Part shown: positions 29,146 to 37,891 of the stretch, piece after piece
Numbering within the stretch: the first letter of the stretch is position 1
How the letters are laid out: each line of letters begins with the position of its first letter
Source: Thiodiazotropha sp040507005
Lineage (GTDB): Bacteria > Pseudomonadota > Gammaproteobacteria > Chromatiales > Chromatiaceae
Direction of reading: 5' to 3'
Length of the DNA: 64,000 bases
NCBI GenBank assembly: GCA_040507005.1
Contig: JBEVVS010000005.1
Span: 1-64,000 of the forward strand
Translations under genes and position numbers: made by a program
Notes under the pieces: model-generated
The model's database searches: none
What the model was told of the DNA's origin: nothing
What the model saw: the letters and a program-made list of their open reading frames with translations, nothing else

Positions 29146-30901
29146 GATGTTTCTCGCAGTGATTATTTAGTTCGTGTTCGTTTGTATGGTAGAACTTGCG
29201 TTTGGACATCTTGCCCACACCTGCGTTGAAGCTATTGGTGGGATCCAGGCTTTGATAAAAATTCGCTAAGTCAGGCTCTGCATGGTATAGGTGGCCAACG
29301 TTGTGTTCCGCTGGGTATTTAGCACCGAGGGCATCCAATTCCTTCAGGATCTGATTTTTCAGGTCAGGTATATCCACGCCTTTTTTCACTACAAAATCCC
29401 AATGGAAAACCATGCATAAAAAATGACTTAACTGGAAGGGTGCCGCCAGTTTATCCAGTACATCTGGACTTAGCAGCTTATGCCAGTTTTCAGTATTTCG
29501 GGGTAATGCGATATCGAGAGGCATCAGGCCTTCAACCTCCTTGGCATGTACGATGGCATAGCGGGCGGAAGCGCCACCGGCCACAAAACGATGCAGTTGA
29601 GCGGCGATACCTTCTTTGTCCGTACAGGTAAACCATTCACCTTCACGTAGAGGGCTTTTATCGGAATGCGGACCGTAATAATCCTGTAGCAATCGCCTGG
29701 TTTCCTCTATAGCGTTGTCATTGGCTTTGATCATCAAATGATGCTCAAAACGTTCGCGGTAATTCCGCAGGCGTTTTGGCAGATGGTCTGGCCAAAACCA
29801 AGCCATGAGCTGTAAACAACGATCGCTGACATTGGAGGGCATAAAGGGTAGTCTGCCCAGGACGTCATCTATTTTGGCTTTGAAGGTAAACAGTTTGGGT
29901 AAAAAAGACCTGCCCAGTAGGTTGATAAAGATAAAGGTGTCTTTGCAATATTTATCTGCACCGTCAAAATAACTGCGGTGCATGTACTCGCCCATTTCAG
30001 GTAGTTCTGTAAAGCGGGTGAGGATGAGTTTACGCAACTCGGTGAATTCCGCCGGGTTGTTAGTGCCTACATAAAACACCTGCTCCTGCTCGGGTTCGGG
30101 AAAGGTATCCAGACGAACCGCGAACACTGCTAGCTTACCCGCACAGCCGCTAGCTTCGTGCAGACGTCGCTTGTCAGCATTGAAACGTGCCGGGGTTGTT
30201 GCATTCAGATCACGAACACGGGTTTGGTACTCCCTGTCTGAGGCATGAGCGTCCATACTGATAGCCGTATCATCCCCCAACATGCCATTTTCCAGGTTGG
30301 CAAGAATTTGCTCTGAACTATCCCCCAGCGCTAAACCGAGATGATTGACCAAACGCAGTTCACCCGCTTCCGTCACTTCAGCATAGAGGGATAGTTCGGT
30401 ATAGGCGGGCCCTCGATTGACAAGGTTACCACCGGAGTTATTACACACACCGCCAACCACCGAGGCACCAATGCAGGAGGATCCAATCACTGAGTGCGGG
30501 CCTCGATGCAGCGGTTTGAGGGTATCTTCCAGTTGGAATAGGGTTGAGCCGGCAAAGGCGATGACCTGCTTACCTTCCCCAAGGAGAATCAGCTTGTCCA
30601 GCTCAAGAGTGCTGATAATCACCAGGTCCCGGTCGTAGTCATCACCATCAGGGGTGGAGCCACCTGTCAGTCCCGTATTGGCTGCCTGCATCAAAATAAT
30701 TTTGTTGTGCGCGACACAAATTTGCAGGATACGCCAGAGCTCCAGCAGAGTACGGGGTAGAACGACCGCGCAGGCAGCACCACCACCTACGCGGATACCT
30801 CTACGGTAACGCCGGGTCTCACGTTCACTGAGAAGCACTTGAGCAGGATTCAGTGCTTGTCTCAGTGCGCCGATAAAACTGATGTTAAAAGTACTATTCA
30901 T
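29135..30901 (-). CDS. dld: Quinone-dependent D-lactate dehydrogenase (Dld family)
   Basis: FAD-dependent peripheral membrane enzyme that oxidises D-lactate to pyruvate and feeds electrons to quinone. About 588 residues, close to E. coli Dld (571). The FAD-binding region has ILMQAANTGLTGGSTPDGDD and SVIGSSCIGASVVGGVCNNS. Later blocks are CAGKLAVFAVRLDTFPEPEQ and YPAEHNVGHLYHAEPD near the C-terminus. The start is uncertain: ATG at 30901 gives the E. coli-like N-terminus, while an in-frame ATG at 30943 adds 14 residues; neither has a good ribosome site. Its place between a hydrolase and meta-pathway genes is unusual, and the true substrate may be another 2-hydroxy acid. Confidence 0.9.
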   Translation of the reverse strand: MNSTFNISFIGALRQALNPAQVLLSERETRRYRRGIRVGGGAACAVVLPRTLLELWRILQICVAHNKIILMQAANTGLTGGSTPDGDDYDRDLVIISTLELDKLILLGEGKQVIAFAGSTLFQLEDTLKPLHRGPHSVIGSSCIGASVVGGVCNNSGGNLVNRGPAYTELSLYAEVTEAGELRLVNHLGLALGDSSEQILANLENGMLGDDTAISMDAHASDREYQTRVRDLNATTPARFNADKRRLHEASGCAGKLAVFAVRLDTFPEPEQEQVFYVGTNNPAEFTELRKLILTRFTELPEMGEYMHRSYFDGADKYCKDTFIFINLLGRSFLPKLFTFKAKIDDVLGRLPFMPSNVSDRCLQLMAWFWPDHLPKRLRNYRERFEHHLMIKANDNAIEETRRLLQDYYGPHSDKSPLREGEWFTCTDKEGIAAQLHRFVAGGASARYAIVHAKEVEGLMPLDIALPRNTENWHKLLSPDVLDKLAAPFQLSHFLCMVFHWDFVVKKGVDIPDLKNQILKELDALGAKYPAEHNVGHLYHAEPDLANFYQSLDPTNSFNAGVGKMSKRKFYHTNEHELNNHCEKHHGT

Positions 30902-30961
30902 TGAGGAAGAAAAACAACTAATAAACCCTCGCCTACTGAACATTACGCCGACTGTATTTAA

Positions 30962-31867
30962 TTAACCTTGCCAGTCCGCCATAAATTCAAGCAGTTCCTT
31001 GTTGACAAGATCCGGACGCTCTTCCTGGCAAAGATGACCGCACTTAGGCAGCGAAACGGCTTTTACGTCCGTACCCATAGTGTTCCAAACAGCCTTAACG
31101 TCGAACCACTGGCCTACCAGGTCGAAGTCCTCACCCCACATAGTCAGGATAGGGCACTCGATCTTCACATCTGCATCTTCCAGGTCCTGTGCGGTATCGA
31201 TGGGTGCTGCGCGATAATCGTTAAACGAACCGCGTAACGCACCCGGTCGGGAATAGGCCTTCACATACTCAGCCACTTCCTCGTCGGAAAACAGTTCGCG
31301 GTTGTAGGACCAATCGGACAGCCAGTGGCGCAACCAAATCTCCTCGCGACCTGTGATTAAAGCCTCAGGCAGATCCATCAGTTGATTGAAGTTGAAAAAC
31401 CAGTAACCCTTGGCCATCTGTGCAGGGCTGATATTCGTACCCGTAGGACGTCCAGCCATGGTTTCGAATACGATGCGTGTGGGGATGTTATCCATGGTGC
31501 AGATGCGATCCACCATCTCTGGGTAATCCTTGGCAAAGCGGGTGGTTACCCGTGCACCACGATCATGACCAACCATTACTACCTTGCTATAACCACAATG
31601 CACTATCAGCTCTTTAATATCTTTGGCCATATTGCGCTTATCGTAACCTGTGGTGGGTTTATCGGTTTCTCCGTAACCACGCAGATCAGGTACTATCAGG
31701 CGATACTTTTGGGCCAGTACAGGAATTTGCTTACGCCATCCATACCAGGTTTCCGGCCAGCCATGCAGTAAAATCACTGCTGGAGCATCTTCTGCTCCCG
31801 CAACCACATAATGCGTATGGATGTCGTTCACATAAGCACGGTGATGTTCAACATTTGAGATGGTCAT
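30962..31867 (-). CDS. Alpha/beta hydrolase with Asp nucleophile (haloacetate dehalogenase/epoxide hydrolase-like)
   Basis: 301-residue alpha/beta hydrolase. The oxyanion motif HGWPETWYGWRKQIP is at about residues 35-49. The nucleophile elbow reads VGHDRGARVTTRFA, so the nucleophile is Asp, as in haloalkane/haloacetate dehalogenases and epoxide hydrolases, and the DRGxR pattern is like fluoroacetate dehalogenases. The catalytic His is in LPKCGHLCQEERPD. This separates it from the Ser-dependent MhpC-type C-C hydrolases that usually precede these aldolase genes. First gene of the leftward operon. The substrate cannot be read from sequence. Confidence 0.85.
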   Translation of the reverse strand: MTISNVEHHRAYVNDIHTHYVVAGAEDAPAVILLHGWPETWYGWRKQIPVLAQKYRLIVPDLRGYGETDKPTTGYDKRNMAKDIKELIVHCGYSKVVMVGHDRGARVTTRFAKDYPEMVDRICTMDNIPTRIVFETMAGRPTGTNISPAQMAKGYWFFNFNQLMDLPEALITGREEIWLRHWLSDWSYNRELFSDEEVAEYVKAYSRPGALRGSFNDYRAAPIDTAQDLEDADVKIECPILTMWGEDFDLVGQWFDVKAVWNTMGTDVKAVSLPKCGHLCQEERPDLVNKELLEFMADWQG

Positions 31868-32121
31868 GGTGTTCCGATTCTTATCTGCCTGTGCTTGGTT
31901 TTGACTCTAGCATTAGGAATGTCAGGGTCAGGCATTCTTTGCAGACATGTAACAGTGAAATCAGGACAAGTCTTTAGTTCAAATACTGACCACGGTGTAG
32001 AGGTCTAATTATGTTGTTTAAATTACACGCCAGGAGATCGGCTAAAATGCTGGAAGAGTACCTTGGGTAAGATCACTAACGCAGTGTCCGAGTGGGAGTG
32101 GAGTAGCGTCGCTCAATGTGA

Positions 32122-32175
32122 TTAAGGAAACCCTTATTTTCTCAGCATTTCCTTAAATTGAATCCGATAAGGGTT
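32122..32175. promoter_or_regulatory. Interleaved inverted repeats in a divergent promoter region
   Basis: The 511-bp gap 31868-32378 separates divergent operons and holds no gene that I can support. Inside it two perfect 9-bp inverted repeats interlock: TTAAGGAAA (32122-32130) with TTTCCTTAA (32148-32156), and AACCCTTAT (32129-32137) with ATAAGGGTT (32167-32175). The first two arms share two bases, so the hairpins are mutually exclusive or form a pseudoknot-like arrangement. They may be operators for a regulator or an alternative leader structure. Confidence 0.4.
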
Positions 32176-32378
32176 GCTGCTTGTCAATGGCGTTTCTGCC
32201 CAATTTTCGCTGTGACCGTGGGTCGGTCAATTCATGCGCAGCTAGAAATATGTCTTTAAATCACTAAAGTTTGGCACGCAGGCGTATCTCGAGTATTCGG
32301 CGGCACACCTAAAATTATCCATCAAACGCCGGCAGAATATTGAGCGGCTCCCTATAAAAACCATCAAGAGGTACTGCC

Positions 32379-33203
32379 ATGCTTCGCGAACAACATGTTT
32401 TGGATGAAATTCACTGCTTCCGATACTGTGGAGAGAGTCCCCGTTACGCCCTGGTTATTTCCCACGGAATTGCCTCCCATGGGGGCATCTACGATAAATT
32501 TTGTTGTTACCATGCGGAACGTGGTGTTGATATCTGGTCTTTTGACGCGCCAGGCCATGGTCAGTCGACCACCAACAGACCCCGAGGACAGTTCACTTTG
32601 CAGGAGTGGGCTGAGGCTTCTACCTCTCTCGCCGACTATGTGAAAGAGAAGACAGGACTACCAGTGTTCACACTGGGTTCCAGCCTTGGCGTTGCAGCCG
32701 CTTTCTCGTCTTTGCACTCCGATGCAGTAACCGGCGCGATTCTCATGGGGTCTCCTGCTGTGCCTGGAACCCCGGCAATGAACATGATGGGAGCGCCCTG
32801 GCAGTCAGAGGAGATAAAGAACCTGTTGGACAACCTGGGCCGTGCAGCCCGTCTCGATATTGCCACCTTCTTCAACTTCGATGAAGACTACGGCTACGAG
32901 GGTGCCTTTGCTCAAAAACAGTTGGATCCCTGGAATACATGGAGCTATGACTTGGCCTCATGGGGCTCGATTTTCCAGTATCAACCTGTCGTCCCTGCTG
33001 ATCAGAATGAAAAACCCATTCTGGTAGCGTCTGGAGAGAAAGATCCAAATTTTCCTCCAGAGGTTATGAAGTCCGCAGCTGATGCTATTGCCGGGCCTGT
33101 AGAGCTTTATTGCCTTGAAGGCGGCAGTCATCAATTGATGTTGTTTCACACTGAGACATTCTCTGAAAAGGTTCATGACTGGGTTAATCGGCAGTTAACC
33201 TAA
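32379..33203 (+). CDS. Alpha/beta hydrolase with Ser nucleophile, monoacylglycerol-lipase-like
   Basis: 274-residue serine hydrolase. The nucleophile elbow is TLGSSLGVAAAF (Ser near residue 101), the acid is Asp in VASGEKDPNFPPE, and the His is in LEGGSHQLMLFH. The N-terminal region with ISHGIASHGGIYDKF and DAPGHGQS is typical of the lysophospholipase/monoacylglycerol lipase group. No signal peptide is seen, so it acts in the cytosol. It is transcribed away from the dehalogenase-like operon and converges with the AraC gene. It could be an esterase or lactonase that opens an ester intermediate; this is inference. Confidence 0.8.
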   Translation: MLREQHVLDEIHCFRYCGESPRYALVISHGIASHGGIYDKFCCYHAERGVDIWSFDAPGHGQSTTNRPRGQFTLQEWAEASTSLADYVKEKTGLPVFTLGSSLGVAAAFSSLHSDAVTGAILMGSPAVPGTPAMNMMGAPWQSEEIKNLLDNLGRAARLDIATFFNFDEDYGYEGAFAQKQLDPWNTWSYDLASWGSIFQYQPVVPADQNEKPILVASGEKDPNFPPEVMKSAADAIAGPVELYCLEGGSHQLMLFHTETFSEKVHDWVNRQLT

Positions 33204-33253
33204 GTGAAGAGGTGTATGAAAGAGTACGTTTATGATGTTGTTCGCCGGGTTGC

Positions 33254-34261
33254 TTATAGCTTCTGGTATGTCAATGGTGTCATGCCTGTCCAGTGCTTGA
33301 ATGCACGGATGAATGCACTGGCTTCCGAAAAGCCCAGTATCTCACTGATGCTTTCTACACTGTGCTTACCTGATTTAAGTAAAAAGATGGCCATATCACG
33401 TCGAGCATCTTCTTTCATTTGCCGGAATGAACATCCTTCTTTGGAAAGCTTTCGTCTTAAGGTTTGCTCTGTCACTCTGAAATATTTGGCTGCTTCTGGC
33501 AGTTGGAAACTGGTGGTGCCGTTTGTTATCCCTTTTTCCATCCAAATGCGCAGTTGGACAGAAACCGATGAGCTTCTTCTAGGTAAAGTTAACAGGTTAA
33601 CTTGAATATTTTTACACAAATCTTCCAGGTCTTTGCGGTTTTGAGCAACCGGCTGAATCAGATCTTTCTTTCGGAAAAAAATAGCATTCTCAGATTGGTT
33701 AAAGAAAACCGGCGCACCATAAAACACGAACTTATACTCCCGGTAATGGCTGGGTTGAGGGTGTTGCAGGTGAACCTTTGTCAAGGGAATATAGTTGCCG
33801 GCAAGCCAGCACATGGTGCGCTGGCACAACAACAGAGTCTGCTCCAGAGCATAATCACCAACGACACCTTTCCGGGGCCGAGTCTGGTAACTCATGCACA
33901 CGAATTCGCCGTCATCGACAAAGTTGGTTTGAATACTTCCGGTAATCAAATTGAGTGTGTTATTACACTGTACTAGTGCGTCACCAATCGTGGAGCAACT
34001 AAAGCCTGTGCGGATTATCGCCTCGAGGCTTCCCAGTGGTAGAGGTGTTTCGAGCAGTGCGCAGGTTTCATCGTGAAGAGTGGTCATTGTTCGCTCAGAA
34101 AGCCGAATGAAATCAAGTATTGAGATTCGCAACCGGCTGTTGTGCACTATTTGCTCTGGAATACCCAGAGGTCTCAATAACGCTTTCGGGTTATTACCCT
34201 TTAACACATACCCTTCCATTAGAGACTGTACATAGATTGAGGAGATAGTGAGGGTCTTCAT
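33254..34261 (-). CDS. AraC-family transcriptional regulator (arabinose-binding-domain-like N-terminus)
   Basis: 335 residues. The N-terminal 190 or so residues resemble the ligand-binding domain of OruR-type AraC regulators, and the C-terminal part is the double helix-turn-helix. The first HTH is in LPEAAKYFRVTEQTLRRKLS, and the second in SVESISEILGFSEASAFIRA followed by FKHWTGMTPLTYQKL. It starts at the ATG at 34261, divergent from the DUF1302 gene. A conserved 35-bp element lies 43 bp upstream of its start and is repeated before the thiolase operon. It is therefore likely to control both operons and itself. Confidence 0.9.
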   Translation of the reverse strand: MKTLTISSIYVQSLMEGYVLKGNNPKALLRPLGIPEQIVHNSRLRISILDFIRLSERTMTTLHDETCALLETPLPLGSLEAIIRTGFSCSTIGDALVQCNNTLNLITGSIQTNFVDDGEFVCMSYQTRPRKGVVGDYALEQTLLLCQRTMCWLAGNYIPLTKVHLQHPQPSHYREYKFVFYGAPVFFNQSENAIFFRKKDLIQPVAQNRKDLEDLCKNIQVNLLTLPRRSSSVSVQLRIWMEKGITNGTTSFQLPEAAKYFRVTEQTLRRKLSKEGCSFRQMKEDARRDMAIFLLKSGKHSVESISEILGFSEASAFIRAFKHWTGMTPLTYQKL

Positions 34262-34303
34262 GATAAGTTGCTTTTTAAGCTATGCTTCTAAAAATTGTAA
34301 CAT

Positions 34304-34338
34304 AATGTCTATTTTAAGGAAGTCTCTGTCATTGTTTC
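34304..34338. promoter_or_regulatory. Conserved 35-bp element, copy A, candidate AraC operator
   Basis: Positions 34304-34338 match 42542-42576 at 32 of 35 bases. Both contain TGTCTATTT, AAGGAAGT and TCTGTCATTGTTTC. The TGTC(T/A) words recur 21 bp apart (34306 and 34327), the two-helical-turn direct-repeat spacing usual for AraC-type operators. Copy A lies 43 bp upstream of the araC start and about 340 bp upstream of the DUF1302 start, in a 418-bp gap (34262-34679) with no other gene that I can support. Confidence 0.7.
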
Positions 34339-34679
34339 TAAATGCTAATGTGACCATTATTAACCCATCATCAAATTTCTCTGCATTGAATGCGATTTGC
34401 GGGAGCGTCACGATCGAGATTTATCAAGCGTAGTCGATGTGGTTTGTGACTCGATGAGATGAAGTTGATGAAATGAATGATCGAGATATGCAGTTCACAA
34501 TAGGAGGCTTGTGGGCTTTAAGGATATCTAAAACGTGCTGGAAACAGAATGCGCCACAGAGATAGTGTGCGACCAGGCACGTAACAGGAGGCAGTCTCAA
34601 TCACATAATCGGCTCCATTCAATGAGCCGTATTAGGTTCCATTGATAATAACAAGCAAACGCTTTTATGAGGATTGTTT

Positions 34680-36287
34680 ATGATTGATGAATACCCCTTG
34701 TGTGCGTTACCTCGTTTTCTCAAGACAGCGAAACCTCGCACGATTATCTTCACTCTTTTCGGCTTCCTACTGGCGGTAGTACCCCAGGCCTATGGCCTGG
34801 ATTGGCAGCTGGACAATGGCGTGAAAATCGATCTCGATACGAGTGTTACCTACGATGCCCAGTGGAGAAAGGAAAAGCCGGATGCCAACATCCTGGACTT
34901 TGGTGGGTCGGGTTTCCTGGTTGATGATGGTAATCGAAATTTCGATGACGGTGACATGACTCAGAATCGGATCAGCTTTAGTTCTGACCTGGATATCAAT
35001 TACGGCGATGGTGGCGTTTTTCTGCGTGCCCGTGGTTGGTATGACGATGCTTATGCTGACGATAAGTTTGGATCGGAAGCGCCAAAAGCCTTTCAGCGGG
35101 ATGGCTTTGATTGGCACGAGTCTGAAATTGAGTTACTCGACGCTTTTGTTTATCACACCTTTGATATAGGTGAACGTAGCGCCAGTGTACGTGTCGGTGA
35201 ACAGGTCGTTAACTGGGGTGAGAGTTTATTTATCTATGGTGGTGTTTCCTCTGCCCAGTCACCGCTGGATGCGACCAAGACCAATGCCCCCGGCGTTGAG
35301 CTAAAAGATATCTTTTTGCCGCTTGGGCAACTGTATGGTGAGTTGGATCTCACCGATGTCTTGTCAATGGGGGCCTATTACCAGTATGACTGGGAGGAGA
35401 CTCGTATCGATGCGCCTGGTACCTATTTTGGTGCGGATTTCCTGGGCCAGGGAGCGGTCGGTGACAGTCTCGATATCTTCGGTTTACCGATAGTCGAGCA
35501 GACCCCGGATAAAGGTCAGTTCGGTATTGCCCTGCGTTACATGGCTGAGCAGCTAAACAGTACTGAGTTTGCTCTTTACTATCTACAGTACAACGATTTC
35601 CTGCCTGCACTGCAATTATTGCCACCGCTACTTGGGCCGCAGTTTACACATGAGTATTTTGAGGATATTAAACTGCTTGGTTTGAGTTTTGGGACCGTGT
35701 TCGGTGATACCAATGTCAGCGGTGAGATCACTTATCGCGATGGACAGCCGGTGCAGCTCAATATCCCCGGTGCTTTCTATTTCTCAAAGGCCGAGACGAT
35801 TCAGGCGCAAGTCTCAATCATTCATCTTATTGGAGATACTCCTCTGGCTGATAACCTGACGTTGACTGCGGAGGTCGGTTATAACCGTGTATCGGGAATA
35901 GATAATGACGCCACTGCCACCTTGCTAGGCATTGATGTGGATGATGTGGCCGGTGCTCTGGATGAAGACCGCAGTGCGGCCGGTGCGGTTGTTAGTCTGT
36001 CGGCTGACTATTTTGCCCTGTATAACGGCTTGGATTTAAAGGTCACTGGTACCTATCGCAATGACTTTAACGGCGTATCTGCAGTGCCCTTTACCTTTAC
36101 CGAGGGTGTAGAGCAGTTTTCCCTGAAGACAGATTTTACCTATCTCGATAATCACAACTTCGGCATCAGTTATGTCTGGTTTCTGACCAATCCAGGTGAT
36201 GTGATTGATGACGCTGGCGAGCTGGAGTTCGGCCACCTGACGGCAGACAAGGATTATGTGGCTGCCTACTACAAATACCGCTTCTAA
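34680..36287 (+). CDS. DUF1302 family outer-membrane-like protein
   Basis: 535 residues from the ATG at 34680, with GAGGA about 7 bases upstream. The N-terminus carries basic residues, then a hydrophobic segment (IIFTLFGFLLAVVPQAYG) with a likely signal cleavage before LDWQLDNGVK. The mature part has alternating polar and aromatic strands and ends in YKYRF; a terminal Phe is usual for outer-membrane beta barrels. Recognisable DUF1302 stretches are RVGEQVVNWGESLFIYGG and the SADYFALYNGLDLKVTGTYR strand region. DUF1302 genes recur next to DUF1329 and MMPL genes in loci for lipid, steroid and other hydrophobic substrates. An outer-membrane channel role is inferred, not shown. Confidence 0.88.
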   Translation: MIDEYPLCALPRFLKTAKPRTIIFTLFGFLLAVVPQAYGLDWQLDNGVKIDLDTSVTYDAQWRKEKPDANILDFGGSGFLVDDGNRNFDDGDMTQNRISFSSDLDINYGDGGVFLRARGWYDDAYADDKFGSEAPKAFQRDGFDWHESEIELLDAFVYHTFDIGERSASVRVGEQVVNWGESLFIYGGVSSAQSPLDATKTNAPGVELKDIFLPLGQLYGELDLTDVLSMGAYYQYDWEETRIDAPGTYFGADFLGQGAVGDSLDIFGLPIVEQTPDKGQFGIALRYMAEQLNSTEFALYYLQYNDFLPALQLLPPLLGPQFTHEYFEDIKLLGLSFGTVFGDTNVSGEITYRDGQPVQLNIPGAFYFSKAETIQAQVSIIHLIGDTPLADNLTLTAEVGYNRVSGIDNDATATLLGIDVDDVAGALDEDRSAAGAVVSLSADYFALYNGLDLKVTGTYRNDFNGVSAVPFTFTEGVEQFSLKTDFTYLDNHNFGISYVWFLTNPGDVIDDAGELEFGHLTADKDYVAAYYKYRF

Positions 36288-36340
36288 GCATCGAGATATT
36301 TAAAAAGCATTACGGATTACCGTAACTTGAGGACATTGAC

Positions 36341-37699
36341 ATGAAAAAGACACTGATCACATGGGTTCTCGCCGGGCTCGCATTTAACGCCGGTAGTGCG
36401 CTGGCTGCAGTCTCTGAACAGCAGGCTGCGAAACTGGAGAGTGAGTTGACGCCGGTGGGTGCTGAGCGTGCAGGCAATGCCGACGGTACCATTCCCGAGT
36501 GGACCGGCGGCATGACAAAACCGCCAGCCGGTTACCAGCCTGGCGGTACCCGGATCGACCCCTTTGCGGATGAAAAACCTTTGTTCACCATTGATTCCGG
36601 CAATTACAAACAGTACGCCGACAAGCTGACAGAGGGCCAGAAAGCACTGTTCGAGAAGTTTCCGAAGAGTTTCAAAATGCCGGTCTACCCAACCCACCGC
36701 ACAGCGGCGGCGCCTCAATGGGTTTATGATAATACCCGTAAAAATGCGCTATCGGCAGAACTGATCGGTGGTGGTGATGGTGTGAAGAACACCTATGGTG
36801 GTTACCCATTCCCGATCCCACAAAATGGGCATGAAGTGATCTGGAATCACCTGCTCCGTTGGACAGGACAGGGGAATGAAAAAACAGTTCGGCACGTTTC
36901 TGTTTATCCCAACGGTAACCGGACAATTGGTGGCAGTGTAATGTGGGAAACCTATCCCTACTACGATCCGGACAATGATGGAGCGACATTTGATGGTTCG
37001 CGGGGCAAGGTTATAGTCCAATATGAAAAGCCTGTGCGCCGAAAAGGTGAGCTCATCCTGGTACGTGATGCAGTCAATGCCTCTGAGATCCCTCGTCAGG
37101 CCTGGCAATACATTCCGGGGCAGCGCCGTGTTCGCCGGGCGCCGACTATCGGATTTGACTCCCCAAATCCCGAATTTTCAGGCTTGACCACATGGGATGA
37201 TGCAATGATGTTCAATGGCTCTCCAGAGCGTTTCGACTGGACCTTGGTGGGTAAAAAGGAACTCTACATCGGCTACAACAGTAATGGTCTGGTCGAGGCC
37301 CTTGGGAAGGGTAAGGCTGACGAGATAGAGACACCCTACCACATCAATTCTGAATTTACCCGCTGGGAACTGCACCGGGTCTGGGTAGTGGAGGCGACAC
37401 TCAAGGAAGGTCATCGCCATGTTTACGGCAAGCGCACCTTCTACCTCGACGAAGATACCTGGAATATAGCAGCAACCGATATTTATGATGGACGCGGTGA
37501 GTTGTGGCGAGTCGGACTTGCAAACCAGCTCAACGCTTACGACGTGCCGCTGACTATCATACGCTGCTACTCCCACATTGATCTGCAGAGTGGGGCCTAT
37601 GGATTTAATGAAGTGGATCGCAAGACACTGAAGATTTATGAGGGGGAAGATGACAAGTTTTATACCCCGTCACAGGTGCGCAAGATGAGTCGACGTTAA
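36341..37699 (+). CDS. DUF1329 family periplasmic protein
   Basis: 452 residues with a clear signal peptide (MKKTLITWVLAGLAFNAGSA, cleavage near ALA-AVS). Family stretches include LTPVGAERAGNADGTIPEWT near the start of the mature protein and later ELWRVGLANQLNAYDVPLTI. DUF1329 proteins are related to the LolA/LolB-like lipid-binding fold, so the protein probably shuttles a hydrophobic ligand across the periplasm. It lies 53 bp after the DUF1302 gene, in the usual order. It is followed by a hairpin and a copy of a repeat end before the next gene. Confidence 0.9.
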   Translation: MKKTLITWVLAGLAFNAGSALAAVSEQQAAKLESELTPVGAERAGNADGTIPEWTGGMTKPPAGYQPGGTRIDPFADEKPLFTIDSGNYKQYADKLTEGQKALFEKFPKSFKMPVYPTHRTAAAPQWVYDNTRKNALSAELIGGGDGVKNTYGGYPFPIPQNGHEVIWNHLLRWTGQGNEKTVRHVSVYPNGNRTIGGSVMWETYPYYDPDNDGATFDGSRGKVIVQYEKPVRRKGELILVRDAVNASEIPRQAWQYIPGQRRVRRAPTIGFDSPNPEFSGLTTWDDAMMFNGSPERFDWTLVGKKELYIGYNSNGLVEALGKGKADEIETPYHINSEFTRWELHRVWVVEATLKEGHRHVYGKRTFYLDEDTWNIAATDIYDGRGELWRVGLANQLNAYDVPLTIIRCYSHIDLQSGAYGFNEVDRKTLKIYEGEDDKFYTPSQVRKMSRR

Positions 37700-37707
37700 T
37701 AGGTCTA

Positions 37708-37739
37708 GGGCCGATTGGATTAGTGTTAACAGGCCCTAA
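37708..37739. repeat. Solo terminal sequence of the 48.4-kb MITE-like element
   Basis: GCCGATTGGATTAGTGTTAA (37710-37729), continuing CAGGCCCTAA, is identical to the right end of the element at 48401-48668. No partner end is visible nearby, so it is a solo or remnant end. It sits 9 bases after the DUF1329 stop and just ahead of a terminator-like hairpin. Confidence 0.8.
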
Positions 37740-37749
37740 GATATCATGC

Positions 37750-37787
37750 AGTGAGTTGGCTCTTTATTGAGCCAGCTCACTCTTTCT
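37750..37787 (+). terminator. Terminator-like hairpin between DUF1329 and YCF48-like genes
   Basis: AGTGAGTTGGCTC (37750-37762) pairs with GAGCCAGCTCACT (37769-37781) over 13 bp, with one T-G pair and a 6-base loop. It is followed by CTTTCTT. It would stop or attenuate transcription, or protect the 3' end of the DUF1302-DUF1329 mRNA, making those two genes more abundant than the transporter genes behind. Confidence 0.6.
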
Positions 37788-37891
37788 TGCAACATTCATT
37801 AGCATAGCTTGATGGTTGTTGTTGGAGTATAACTGACTATGTTTCCTTGCTTAATGCAACCATGGTGCTCAAATTAATGCGAGTATCACCT

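Noticed and set aside
30962..31867. MhpC-type C-C bond hydrolase
   Set aside because: Nucleophile is Asp (GHDRGAR), not Ser.
32271..32290. TGGCACG as part of a sigma-54 promoter
   Set aside because: The -12 element does not follow at the needed spacing (CGTA rather than TTGC).
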